Source: Streptomyces flavochromogenes
GTDB lineage: Bacteria; Actinomycetota; Actinomycetes; Streptomycetales; Streptomycetaceae
Direction: 5' to 3'
NCBI RefSeq assembly: GCF_000717595.1
Contig: NZ_JNZO01000028.1
Span: forward strand, 37,709 to 101,708
Length of the DNA: 64,000 nucleotides
Below, piece after piece: positions 8,459 to 16,573 of this stretch; positions within the stretch are counted from its first letter, which is position 1, and each line of letters begins with the position of its first letter. The notes beneath the pieces were generated by a model, which worked only from the letters and a program-made list of their open reading frames with translations, was not told where the DNA came from and made no database searches. The translations under genes were made by a program, and so were the position numbers.

Positions 8459-8983
8459 GTGACTTCAGGTACGACACCGGGCCTCACCCGGTTCAACACC
8501 TCGGCGGACAGCGAGGCCCTCGCCGCGCTCCACGAGGTGTGTTCCAGTTCGGCGTGGGCGAGCGAGATCCTCGCCCGGCGCCCGTACACCACCGCCGAAG
8601 CTCTCTTCCTCGCCAGTGACGCCGCCATGGCCGAGCTGACCGCCGAGGACCTGGCCGAGGCGATGGCGGGGCACCCGCCGATCGGTCGTCCGAAGGCCGG
8701 GGACCCGACCTCCTCCCGCGAACAGAGCGGGATGGCCGGCGCCTCCGCGGAGCTCAAGGCCGAGATGCTCGAACTCAACCTGGCCTACCAGGACACGTTC
8801 GGACACGTCTTCCTCATCTGCGCCACCGGCCGGACCGGCGAGCAGATGCGCGACGCGCTCCGCCGGCGGATCGGCAACTCGCCCGAGGAGGAGCGGGAGA
8901 TCGTCCGCACCGAACTGGGCAAGATCAACCGCATCCGGCTGACCCGTCTCGTAGAGACCTCCGAGGAAGAGAGCTCCGCATGA
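8459..8983 (+). CDS. uraD: 2-oxo-4-hydroxy-4-carboxy-5-ureidoimidazoline (OHCU) decarboxylase
   Basis: Third step of urate-to-allantoin conversion; decarboxylates OHCU to S-allantoin. 174 residues, GTG start at 8459 preceded by ACGGAGG. Family hallmarks are visible: the helical start LTRFNTSADSEALAALHEVC, GHPPIGRP with the catalytic His, SSREQSGM, and GHVFLICATGRTGEQM. It is first gene of the operon uraD-uraH-uricase and overlaps uraH by four bases (ATGA). Control is probably through the operator at 8370-8384. Confidence 0.95.
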   Translation: MTSGTTPGLTRFNTSADSEALAALHEVCSSSAWASEILARRPYTTAEALFLASDAAMAELTAEDLAEAMAGHPPIGRPKAGDPTSSREQSGMAGASAELKAEMLELNLAYQDTFGHVFLICATGRTGEQMRDALRRRIGNSPEEEREIVRTELGKINRIRLTRLVETSEEESSA

Positions 8984-9369
8984 GCACCGACACCACGGCC
9001 TCGGTGTCCACGCACATCCTGGACACCAGCATCGGCCGCCCCGCCGAGGGCGTCGCCATCACGCTCGCGGCCCGCAGCGGCTTCGACGCGGAGTGGGTCG
9101 CGCTCGGCGGCTCCGCCACCGACGCGGACGGGCGCTGCAAGGACCTGCCGGCGCTGCCGGAGGGCACCACCCACGTACGCCTCGACTTCGAGGTCGAGAC
9201 GTACTTCTCCAAGAAGCAAGCCGAGGCGCAGCAGGACGCCCCCCGCGTAAGGGACAGCGGTGCGTTCTTCCCGGAGGTGGCGATCACGTTCGCCGTCACG
9301 CCGGGCGAGCACTATCACGTACCGCTGCTGCTCAACCCGTTCGGCTACTCCGTATACCGAGGGAGCTAG
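8980..9369 (+). CDS. uraH: 5-hydroxyisourate hydrolase (transthyretin-like)
   Basis: Hydrolyses 5-hydroxyisourate, the uricase product, to OHCU. 129 residues. The N-terminal signature is STHILDTSIGRPAEGVAI (catalytic His) and the diagnostic C-terminal tetrapeptide is YRGS. The catalytic Arg is probably in the THVRLDFEVETYF stretch. It overlaps uraD (ATGA), and uricase starts 5 bases after its stop, so all three are cotranslated. Confidence 0.95.
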   Translation: MSTDTTASVSTHILDTSIGRPAEGVAITLAARSGFDAEWVALGGSATDADGRCKDLPALPEGTTHVRLDFEVETYFSKKQAEAQQDAPRVRDSGAFFPEVAITFAVTPGEHYHVPLLLNPFGYSVYRGS

Positions 9370-9374
9370 CAGAC

Positions 9375-10298
9375 ATGCCCACGATTCTCGGCCAGAACCA
9401 GTACGGCAAAGCAGAGAACCGCGTCGTCAAGATCACGCGGGACGGCGACACCCACCACATCAAGGACCTGAACGTCTCCGTCGCCCTCTCCGGCGACCTC
9501 GACGACGTCCACCTCACCGGCTCCAACGCCCACTGCCTCCCCACCGACACGACGAAGAACACCATCTTCGCGTTCGCCAAGGAGTACGGCATCGAGTCCG
9601 CCGAGCAGTTCGGCATCCACCTCGCCCGCCACTTCGTGACGAGCCAGGAGCCGATCAAGAAGGCGCGCATCCGGATCGAGGAGTACTCCTGGGAGCGCAT
9701 CGCGTCCTCCGAGGCCAACTCCAAGTTCATCGGCGCCGACGAGGTCAACCACTCCTTCGCCCGCAAGGGCCAGGAGACCCGCGTCACCCAGATCACCTAC
9801 GACGGTGCCACCTGGGAGGTCATCTCCGGCCTCAAGGACCTCGTCGTCATGAACTCCACCAACTCGGAGTTCTGGGGCTACATCAAGGACCAGTACACGA
9901 CGCTCCAGGAGGCGTACGACCGCATCCTGGCCACGCAGGTGTCCGCCCGCTGGCGGTTCAACTGGACCGACGACGAGCAGCGCATGCCGAACTGGGAGCG
10001 GTCCTACGAGCAGACCAGGAAGCACATGCTCGAGGCCTTCTCGGAGACGTACTCGTACTCCCTCCAGCAGACGCTGTACCAGATGGCCACGCGCATCATC
10101 AACCACCGCTCGGAGATCGACGAAGTCCGCTTCTCGCTCCCGAACAAGCACCACTTCCTGGTCGACCTCGAGCCCTTCGGCCTCAAGAACGACAACGAGG
10201 TCTACTACGCCGCCGACCGCATGTACGGCCTCATCGAGGCCACCGTCCTCCGCGACGGAGCCACGGCGCAGATCCCGGTCGACATGACCAACCTCTAA
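9375..10298 (+). CDS. pucL: Uricase (urate oxidase, cofactor-free)
   Basis: Oxidises urate with O2 to 5-hydroxyisourate and H2O2. 307 residues from the ATG at 9375 (MPTILGQNQYGKAENRVVK). Two T-fold repeats are recognisable: KNTIFAFAKEYGI carries the first-repeat active-site region, and LKDLVVMNSTNSEFWGYIKD and VRFSLPNKHHFLVDLEPFGL are strongly conserved uricase motifs. There is no SRL tail, as expected in bacteria. It closes the three-gene operon. The nearby catalase shares its operator, which fits peroxide removal. A hairpin follows before the permease gene. Confidence 0.96.
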   Translation: MPTILGQNQYGKAENRVVKITRDGDTHHIKDLNVSVALSGDLDDVHLTGSNAHCLPTDTTKNTIFAFAKEYGIESAEQFGIHLARHFVTSQEPIKKARIRIEEYSWERIASSEANSKFIGADEVNHSFARKGQETRVTQITYDGATWEVISGLKDLVVMNSTNSEFWGYIKDQYTTLQEAYDRILATQVSARWRFNWTDDEQRMPNWERSYEQTRKHMLEAFSETYSYSLQQTLYQMATRIINHRSEIDEVRFSLPNKHHFLVDLEPFGLKNDNEVYYAADRMYGLIEATVLRDGATAQIPVDMTNL

Positions 10299-10315
10299 GC
10301 GGCGTCCGAGTGACC

Positions 10316-10347
10316 GGCCCCCGCCCGCCCGCAGTCGGGCGGGGGCC
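10316..10347 (+). terminator. Intercistronic GC hairpin between uricase and purine permease
   Basis: GGCCCCCGCCCG (10316-10327) pairs perfectly with CGGGCGGGGGCC (10336-10347), ending 22 bp before the permease start. It may act as a partial terminator that lowers permease expression. Confidence 0.7.
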
Positions 10348-10369
10348 GCGCCGGACCGGAGGGATTCTC

Positions 10370-11776
10370 ATGGCACAGCCAGCAAAGGGGCCGGCACCCG
10401 CCGAAGGCCCGTGTTCCACCCCGCCGGGCACGACCGACCAGGTCCACCCGGTGGACGAAAAGCTTCCCGCCTCGCGGCTCGTCCCCGCGGCGCTCCAGCA
10501 CATCGCCGCGATGTACGCCGGCGTCGTCACCCCTCCGCTCATCATCGGCCAGGCGGTCGGCCTGGACGCCGCCGGAATGACCCGGCTCATCGCCGCCAGC
10601 CTGCTCATCGCCGGCTGCGCGACCATCCTGCAGACGCTCGGCGTCCGGGGCTTCGCCGGCAACCGGCTGCCGTTCGTCAACGCCGCCTCCTCCGCCGGCA
10701 TCGCGCCGATGCTCGCCATCGCCGAGACCAGCGCCCCCGGCCGCCAACTCCCCGCCATCTACGGCGCGGTGATGGTCGCCGGAGTGTTCTGCCTCGCCGT
10801 CGGACCCTTCTTCGGCAGGCTCCTGCGCTTCTTCCCGCCGCTCGTCACCGGCGTCGTCATCACCCTCATCGGGGTCACCCTGATGCCCGTGCCCGTCGGC
10901 TGGGCGCAGGGCGGCGACAGGAACGCCGCCGACTTCGGCGCCATGAAGTACCTGGCACTCGCCGGCTTCACCCTCGTCGTCATCCTGCTCTTCCAGCGCT
11001 TCGGCAAGGGCTTCGTCAAGCAGATCGCCCTGCTGCTCGGCCTCTTCATCGGCACCCTCGCCGCGATCCCCTTCGGGATGGCCGACTTCACCGCCCTGCG
11101 AGAGGCGCCCGTCGCGGCCCTGCCCGCCCCCTTCGCCTTCGGCGCCCCCGAGTTCCAGCCCGCCGCGATCCTCTCCCTGTGCATCGTGATGCTGGTCCTG
11201 ATGACCGAGTCCAGCGCCGGCATGCTCGCCCTCGGCGAGATCTGCGAACGGCGCAGCGACGGCCGCACCATCACCCGCGGACTGCGCACCGACGGCATCG
11301 CCACCCTGATCGGCCCCGTCTTCGGCGGCTTCCCCACCTCGGCCTTCGCCCAGAACGTCGGAGTCGTCTCGCTGACCCGGGTGCGCTCCCGCTACGTGGT
11401 CGCCGTCGCCGGCGGCGCCCTGCTGGTCCTCGGTGCGTTCCCGGTCCTCGGCGCGGTCGTCTCCATGGTCCCGATGCCCGTCCTCGGTGGCGCCGGCATC
11501 GTCCTCTTCGGCTCGATCGCGGTCAGCGGCATCCGGACCCTCTCGGAAGCCGGACTCGACGACAGCTCCAACATCATCCTGGTGGCCGTCGCGCTCGGAG
11601 CGGGCATCATCCCGCTCGCCGCACCCACCTTCTACGCCGAGTTCCCCGCCTGGGCGCAGACCGTGCTCGGCTCCGGCATCAGCGCCGGCGCACTCGTCGC
11701 CGTCCTGCTGAATCTGTTCTTCCACCATCTCGGCACCCGGAGCCGTCACACGGCTCCGGCACTCAAATCCTCCTAG
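10370..11776 (+). CDS. NCS2 family nucleobase (xanthine/urate) permease
   Basis: 468 residues from the ATG at 10370 after GGAGGG. About 14 membrane segments. NCS2 features include LQHIAAMYAGVVTPPLIIG in the first segment, TESSAGMLALGEICERRSDG in TM8 (transport-determining acidic residue) and AFAQNVGVVSLTRVRSRY in TM10. It probably imports urate or xanthine for the operon upstream; exact specificity cannot be read from sequence. It is paralogous to the permease at 13506, with about 60% of residues looking alike by eye. Confidence 0.92.
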   Translation: MAQPAKGPAPAEGPCSTPPGTTDQVHPVDEKLPASRLVPAALQHIAAMYAGVVTPPLIIGQAVGLDAAGMTRLIAASLLIAGCATILQTLGVRGFAGNRLPFVNAASSAGIAPMLAIAETSAPGRQLPAIYGAVMVAGVFCLAVGPFFGRLLRFFPPLVTGVVITLIGVTLMPVPVGWAQGGDRNAADFGAMKYLALAGFTLVVILLFQRFGKGFVKQIALLLGLFIGTLAAIPFGMADFTALREAPVAALPAPFAFGAPEFQPAAILSLCIVMLVLMTESSAGMLALGEICERRSDGRTITRGLRTDGIATLIGPVFGGFPTSAFAQNVGVVSLTRVRSRYVVAVAGGALLVLGAFPVLGAVVSMVPMPVLGGAGIVLFGSIAVSGIRTLSEAGLDDSSNIILVAVALGAGIIPLAAPTFYAEFPAWAQTVLGSGISAGALVAVLLNLFFHHLGTRSRHTAPALKSS

Positions 11777-11824
11777 GGTCCTGCCGTGCCCACACCACCC
11801 CCGAGGAATGAAGGAAGCACCGCC

Positions 11825-13213
11825 ATGGCAGCACCTTCGGCAGCCCAGCGCATCGTCATCGAGAACGCGGCGATCGCGACCGTCGACGCGAACGACACCG
11901 AGTACGCCTCCGGCTACCTCGTCGTCGCGGGCAACAGGATCGAGTCCATCGGCGCCGGCAAGGCTCCCGAGGGCCTGGAGAACGTGGTCCGGCGCATCGA
12001 CGCCACCGGCCATCTCGTCACGCCCGGTCTCGTCAACACGCACCACCACTTCTACCAGTGGATCACCCGGGGCCTGGCGACCGACCACAACCTCTTCAAC
12101 TGGCTCGTCGCCCTCTACCCGACCTGGGCGCGGATCGACGAGCAGATGGTGCGCGCCGCGGCGCAGGGCTCGCTGGCCATGATGGCCCGCGGCGGTGTCA
12201 CCACCGCCATGGACCACCACTACGTGTACCCGGTGAACTCCGGTGACCTGTCCGGTGCCATCATCGGCGCCGCCTCCGAGATGGGCGTCCGCTTCACCCT
12301 GGCCCGCGGTTCCATGGACCGCAGCGAGAAGGACGGCGGTCTGCCGCCGGACTTCGCCGTCGAGACCACCGAGGGCGCGCTCGCCGCGACCGAGGAGACG
12401 GTGAAGAAGTACCACGACGCCTCCTTCGACGCGATGACCCAGGTCGCCGTCGCCCCCTGCTCGCCCTTCTCCATCTCCACCGAACTCCTCCGTGAGGGCG
12501 CCGCGCTCGGCCGCCGCCTCGGGGTGCGCATGCACACCCACGGCTCGGAGACCGTGGAGGAGGAGAAGTTCTGCCACGAGCTGTTCGGCATGGGCCCGAC
12601 GGACTACTTCGAGTCCACCGGCTTCCTCGGCGAGGACGTGTGGATGGCGCACTGCGTCCACATGAACGACTCCGACATCGCGGCCTTCGCCCGCACCAAG
12701 ACCGGTGTGGCGCACTGCCCCTCGTCCAACGCCCGTCTCGCCGCCGGCATCGCCCGCGTCCCCGACATGCTGAAGGCGGGCGTACCCGTCGGCCTCGGTG
12801 TCGACGGCACCGCCTCCAACGAGTCCGGTGAGCTCCACACCGAGCTGCGCAACGCGCTCCTCATCAACCGGCTCGGCGCCCACCGCGAGGCCGCGCTCAA
12901 CGCCCGCCAGGCCCTGCGCCTCGGCACCTACGGCGGCGCGCAGGTCCTCGGCCGCGCCGACAACATCGGCTCCCTCGAGGCCGGCAAGCTCGCCGACTTC
13001 GTCCTGTGGAAGATCGACGGTCTCGGCCACTCCACGATCGCCGACCCGGTCACCGCCATCGTCTTCGGCGCGGCGGCCCCGGTCACGGCCTCCTTCGTCA
13101 ACGGCAAGCAGATCGTCGAGAACGACCGACTGCTCACCGTCGACGAGGACGCCATCGCGCGCGACGCGCGCGCGGAGGCCCAGCGTCTGGCCCGCATCGC
13201 GGCCCAGGGCTGA
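11825..13213 (+). CDS. 8-oxoguanine deaminase-like amidohydrolase
   Basis: 462 residues from the ATG at 11825 (RBS GAAGGAAG). Amidohydrolase superfamily (AtzC/TrzA/SsnA branch). Metal ligands are the HxH in GLVNTHHHFYQWITRG, His in MHTHGSETVEEE, His in HCVHMNDSDIAAF and Asp in GVDGTASNESGEL. The NTHHHFYQW and SNESGEL segments are those of proteins annotated as 8-oxoguanine deaminase, which releases urate and ammonia from 8-oxoguanine. That product would feed uricase directly. Guanine or other azapurine substrates are possible alternatives. It follows the permease by 48 bp and ends at two strong hairpins. Confidence 0.88.
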   Translation: MAAPSAAQRIVIENAAIATVDANDTEYASGYLVVAGNRIESIGAGKAPEGLENVVRRIDATGHLVTPGLVNTHHHFYQWITRGLATDHNLFNWLVALYPTWARIDEQMVRAAAQGSLAMMARGGVTTAMDHHYVYPVNSGDLSGAIIGAASEMGVRFTLARGSMDRSEKDGGLPPDFAVETTEGALAATEETVKKYHDASFDAMTQVAVAPCSPFSISTELLREGAALGRRLGVRMHTHGSETVEEEKFCHELFGMGPTDYFESTGFLGEDVWMAHCVHMNDSDIAAFARTKTGVAHCPSSNARLAAGIARVPDMLKAGVPVGLGVDGTASNESGELHTELRNALLINRLGAHREAALNARQALRLGTYGGAQVLGRADNIGSLEAGKLADFVLWKIDGLGHSTIADPVTAIVFGAAAPVTASFVNGKQIVENDRLLTVDEDAIARDARAEAQRLARIAAQG

Positions 13214-13228
13214 CCCTCCCCAAGGAGT

Positions 13229-13333
13229 CCGACCGAGGGGGACGGCCCTCGGTCGGTCGCCGCGGACCCGAGCGGGGTCCGTGGCAGCCCGACCGGGAGG
13301 TGCCGTGCGCAGAAGACGTACGGCACCTCCCGG
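13229..13333 (+). terminator. Two successive terminator hairpins
   Basis: First: CCGACCGAGGG (13229-13239) pairs with CCCTCGGTCGG (13246-13256). Second: CCGGGAGGTGCCGT (13293-13306) pairs with ACGGCACCTCCCGG (13320-13333), extendable by three pairs with one G-U. They close the purine-catabolic transcript. The rest of the 290-bp gap to 13505 shows no gene. Confidence 0.85.
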
Positions 13334-13505
13334 GACGGTGATGTCGGCCCGCACCCCCACCGGGCATCCGTCCCCGCGTCGCGGACTCCCCACGCGCGCA
13401 CCGCACCACCCCGCAACGAGCCGCACCTCCTGCACCCGCACCGCATCGCACCACCTCCCTGAACCCCGCGTCGCCGCCGACGTGTAACCGACCGGAGGAA
13501 CCGCC

Positions 13506-14954
13506 GTGGCCGCCAAGCCCCAGGTTCGCAATGCACAAGACGCAGGCTCCGCCCCCGACGACCGGGAGACGCATCCGGTCGACGAGACGCTGCCCCCACT
13601 GAAGATGCTCACCAGCGGCCTCCAGCACGTGGCCGCCATGTACGCGGGCGTTGTCGCCCCGCCCCTGATCGTCGGAGCGGCCGTCGGCCTCTCCGGTACC
13701 GAACTCACCTTCCTGACCGGAGCCAGCCTCTTCACCGCGGGGCTCGCGACCTTCCTCCAGACGCTCGGGGTCTGGAAGATCGGCGCCCGGCTTCCCTTCG
13801 TCAACGGCGTCACCTTCGCCGGCGTCGCGCCGATGCTCGCCATCGTCGACACCACCGACGACAAGGCCGACGCCCTCCCTGTGATCTTCGGCGCGATCAT
13901 CGTCGCCGGCCTCCTCGGCTTCCTGGCCGCCCCCTGGTTCTCCCGGCTCGTGCGGTTCTTCCCGCCGGTCGTCACCGGCACCGTGATCACCCTCATAGGC
14001 GTCTCCCTCCTCCCGGTCGCCTTCGGCTGGGCCCAGGGGCCCAACCCCGCGGCCGAGGACTACGGTTCGACCACGTTCCTGTCGCTGGCCGCCATCACGC
14101 TCGTCGTCGTCCTCCTGCTCCGCCGCTTCACCCGCGGTTTCGTCAAGCAGATCGCGGTCCTCCTGGGCCTCGTCATCGGCACCGTCATCGCCATCCCCTT
14201 CGGCGTCACCGACTTCTCGCCGGTGACCGAGGCGGACATCGTCGGCTTCCCGACGCCGTTCCACTTCGGCGGCCCGCAGTTCGCCCTCGCCGCGATCATC
14301 TCGATGTGCGTGGTGATGCTGGTGTCCATGACCGAGTCGACCGCCGACATGCTGGCCCTCGGCGAGATCGTCGAACGGCCCGCCGACGAGAAGACCATCG
14401 CGGCCGGACTGCGCGCCGACACCCTCGGCTCCGCGATCAGCCCGCTCTTCAACGGCTTCATGTGCAGCGCCTTCGCGCAGAACATCGGCCTGGTCGCCAT
14501 GACCCGCATCCGCAGCCGCTTCGTCGTCGCCTGCGGCGGTGGCTTCCTGGTCCTGATGGGCCTCTCGCCGGTCGCCGCCTCGCTGATCTCGGTCGTCCCC
14601 CGGCCGGTCCTCGGCGGTGCGGGCGTCGTCCTCTTCGGCTCGGTCGCCGCCAGCGGCATCCAGACGCTGGTCAAGGCCGGTCTGGACAAGGACAACAACG
14701 TCCTCATCGTGGCCGTCTCCCTGGCCGTCGGCATCATCCCGATCACCGCGCCGGAGTTCTACCACGCCTTCCCGGAGACGGCGAAGATCATCCTGGACTC
14801 GGGCATCTCGACCGGCTGTGTCGCGGCCGTCCTGCTCAACGTGGTCTTCAACCACCTGGGCCGGGGCCGCGACGACGACGACGTCACCGCGCCGATGGAG
14901 CCCGGCGAGGAGATCTCCGGCAGCCACACGGTGAAGGCGGCGCACGTCCACTGA
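13506..14954 (+). CDS. NCS2 family nucleobase permease (second copy)
   Basis: 482 residues, GTG start at 13506 preceded by CCGGAGGA. Same architecture as the permease at 10370: LQHVAAMYAGVVAPPLIVG, TESTADMLALGEIVERPADE in TM8 and AFAQNIGLVAMTRIRSRF in TM10, with a charged tail (GRDDDDVTAPMEP). The pair probably arose by duplication and may split substrates such as xanthine and urate. It stands behind two terminators, so it has its own promoter in 13334-13505. Confidence 0.92.
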   Translation: MAAKPQVRNAQDAGSAPDDRETHPVDETLPPLKMLTSGLQHVAAMYAGVVAPPLIVGAAVGLSGTELTFLTGASLFTAGLATFLQTLGVWKIGARLPFVNGVTFAGVAPMLAIVDTTDDKADALPVIFGAIIVAGLLGFLAAPWFSRLVRFFPPVVTGTVITLIGVSLLPVAFGWAQGPNPAAEDYGSTTFLSLAAITLVVVLLLRRFTRGFVKQIAVLLGLVIGTVIAIPFGVTDFSPVTEADIVGFPTPFHFGGPQFALAAIISMCVVMLVSMTESTADMLALGEIVERPADEKTIAAGLRADTLGSAISPLFNGFMCSAFAQNIGLVAMTRIRSRFVVACGGGFLVLMGLSPVAASLISVVPRPVLGGAGVVLFGSVAASGIQTLVKAGLDKDNNVLIVAVSLAVGIIPITAPEFYHAFPETAKIILDSGISTGCVAAVLLNVVFNHLGRGRDDDDVTAPMEPGEEISGSHTVKAAHVH

Positions 14955-14978
14955 ACCCGCCCGCTGCCCCCGCGCACG

Positions 14979-15014
14979 CCCCGGTCCCCGCGCACGCCCC
15001 GGTCCCCGCGCACG
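14979..15014 (+). repeat. Two tandem 18-bp units before the racemase-like gene
   Basis: GCCCCGGTCCCCGCGCAC occurs twice head-to-tail (14979-14996, 14997-15014), with a partial copy just upstream. It lies between the permease stop and the next gene. It probably reflects local slippage and is not obviously functional. Confidence 0.7.
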
Positions 15015-15070
15015 ACGCGGGGCCCGGGGCGGCGGTGCGGGGCGGCGACGCGACGCCGGGCCACCGCGCG

Positions 15071-15823
15071 ATGCCGACCGGCCCCACCACACCGGCCGGC
15101 CCCGCGATACCGCCCCACCGCGCGGCGCCAGGCGTTGACGCGCCGACGAGCGCCCTCCGGCCGACGAACGGCCAGGTCGTACTGATCAACCCCAACACCT
15201 CCGCCGCCACGACCGCGATGATGACCGCGATCGCCCGGCGCGCCCTCGGCGGGGACCACCCCGTCCGGGGCGTGACCGTGGACCGGGGCCCCGACATGCT
15301 CACCGACCCCGCGGCCCTGCGCGCCGCCGCGCCCGGGGTCCTCGCCGCGGGCCTCCGCGCCACGGCCCGGGGCGACTGCGCGGCGCTCCTGGTCGGAGCC
15401 TTCGGCGACCCGGGCCTGGCGGAGCTGCGCGCCGCCACCGACGTGCCGGCGGTGGGCCTGGGCGAGGCGGCCCTCCGGGAAGCGGCCGCCGGTGGTACCC
15501 CCTTCGGCATCGCCACCACGACACCGCTCCTGGCCGGCGCCATCGCGGCCCATGTGACGGCCCTCGGGCTCGGCGACCGGTTCACGGGCCTTCGCCTGAC
15601 CGAAGGCGCCCCGGAACACCTCTCCGCGGAACCGGAGTTGCTCCTCGACCAACTGGAGCGCGCGGTCCGCGCGTGCGGGGAGCGGGACGGGGCAAGGGCG
15701 GTCGTGATCGGCGGCGGCCCGCTGGGCGACGCGGCGGAGGAGCTCCGCACCCGGTGCGCGGTCAGGATCGTGGCCCCGATCCCGGCCGCCTGCCGGGCGA
15801 TCCTCCGCCTCCTGTCGCGGTGA
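15071..15823 (+). CDS. Asp/Glu/hydantoin racemase-fold protein lacking both catalytic cysteines
   Basis: 250 residues from the ATG at 15071; a GTG near 15034 is an alternative, as the conserved domain starts only at residue 35 (QVVLINPNTSAATTAMM). The overall pattern (INPNTS, FGDPGLAELR, PFGIATTTPLL) is that of allantoin/hydantoin racemases, which epimerise hydantoins with two Cys residues. Here the first Cys position (usually ACFGDPG) is Ala110 in GAFGDPG, and the second (usually GCAG) is Gly215 in GGGPLG. Classical two-base racemisation is therefore unlikely. Its position fits allantoin metabolism, but its real reaction is unknown. Confidence 0.75.
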   Translation: MPTGPTTPAGPAIPPHRAAPGVDAPTSALRPTNGQVVLINPNTSAATTAMMTAIARRALGGDHPVRGVTVDRGPDMLTDPAALRAAAPGVLAAGLRATARGDCAALLVGAFGDPGLAELRAATDVPAVGLGEAALREAAAGGTPFGIATTTPLLAGAIAAHVTALGLGDRFTGLRLTEGAPEHLSAEPELLLDQLERAVRACGERDGARAVVIGGGPLGDAAEELRTRCAVRIVAPIPAACRAILRLLSR

Positions 15824-15851
15824 GGTCGGCGCTCCCCGGCCGCGCGCCCGC

Positions 15852-16442
15852 TCACCGTTCCACCGCGATCCTGCGGCGGCACTCCTGAGCCAGCGCCGGA
15901 TACGCGGCCCCGATCGCCTCGTACAGCCGTCGTCGCAGCAGCCGCTCGGCCTCGCCGCGCCCGGTCTCCCCGTACAGGCCGTCGAGCAGCGCCTCGTACC
16001 GCGCGAGGGCGTGCCGGAGATAGCTCACCTGCCACCGTACGAGCGCGCCGGCCGGAGCCCCTTCTCCCGGTGGCGTCCCGGGACTGCGCGCCCCCAGGAG
16101 CTTCCGGTGCCGGACCGCGCGCCGCTCCAACTCGGGTCCGGGAAGCCGGGGAACCTCGATCGGTTCCGCGCGGATCGCGGCGAGGACGGCGGCCCTGCGC
16201 CGCTCGGCGTGCGCGGCGGCGGCCGAGGAGACACCCGAGTGCGCCGATGTCTCGGCGAACTCGGGTGTCCGCTCCACCGTTTCGACCCGCGCCAGGAGGT
16301 AGAGCCGCAGGGGCGCGGGGGACCAGCGGCGCGGGTCGCGGCCCTGCACATCGGGTGTACCGAGCAGCTCACGCACCATCGTGTCGGTCCAGCCGCGTCG
16401 GCGTACCCCGACGTGGCTCACATAGGTCGTACGGTCCGTCAT
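15852..16442 (-). CDS. Conserved hypothetical protein with N-terminal RRRGWT motif
   Basis: 196 residues from the ATG at 16442 (MTDRTTYVSHVGVRRRGWTD). The first 60 residues (RGWTDTMVRELLGTPDVQGR, then APLRLYLLARVETVERTPEF) match a widespread actinomycete N-terminal module seen in uncharacterised, sometimes phage- or plasmid-borne, proteins. The rest is Arg- and Ala-rich helix. No catalytic motif is visible. It converges with the racemase-like gene and is divergent from the FN3 lipoprotein. Function unknown; nucleic-acid binding is a guess from the charge and helix content. Confidence 0.65.
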   Translation of the reverse strand: MTDRTTYVSHVGVRRRGWTDTMVRELLGTPDVQGRDPRRWSPAPLRLYLLARVETVERTPEFAETSAHSGVSSAAAAHAERRRAAVLAAIRAEPIEVPRLPGPELERRAVRHRKLLGARSPGTPPGEGAPAGALVRWQVSYLRHALARYEALLDGLYGETGRGEAERLLRRRLYEAIGAAYPALAQECRRRIAVER

Positions 16443-16573
16443 GATTCCCCCAGAATCGACTACGGAGAGTGATGTTCTCAGTGAAGCGCACGTCACCGAC
16501 AACGCCCTCTTGTCGAGCCCGGCCCGACTGTGCGATATAGGTCTGGACCTTTCCGACGGACGGAGGCCGGCCC

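Noticed and set aside
10295..14044. A 1249-codon open frame on the minus strand opposite the permease and deaminase genes
   Set aside because: It is antisense to genes with clear families, has low-complexity Gly/Arg/Glu composition, and is a by-product of 70% GC coding DNA.
14306..15070. Upstream extension of the racemase-like gene
   Set aside because: It would overlap the whole 3' half of the permease in another frame; the translation is Arg/Pro-rich and non-conserved.
13134..15092. A 652-codon minus-strand frame over the second permease
   Set aside because: Low-complexity Asp/Arg/Gly/Glu translation opposite an NCS2 permease; no start signal.
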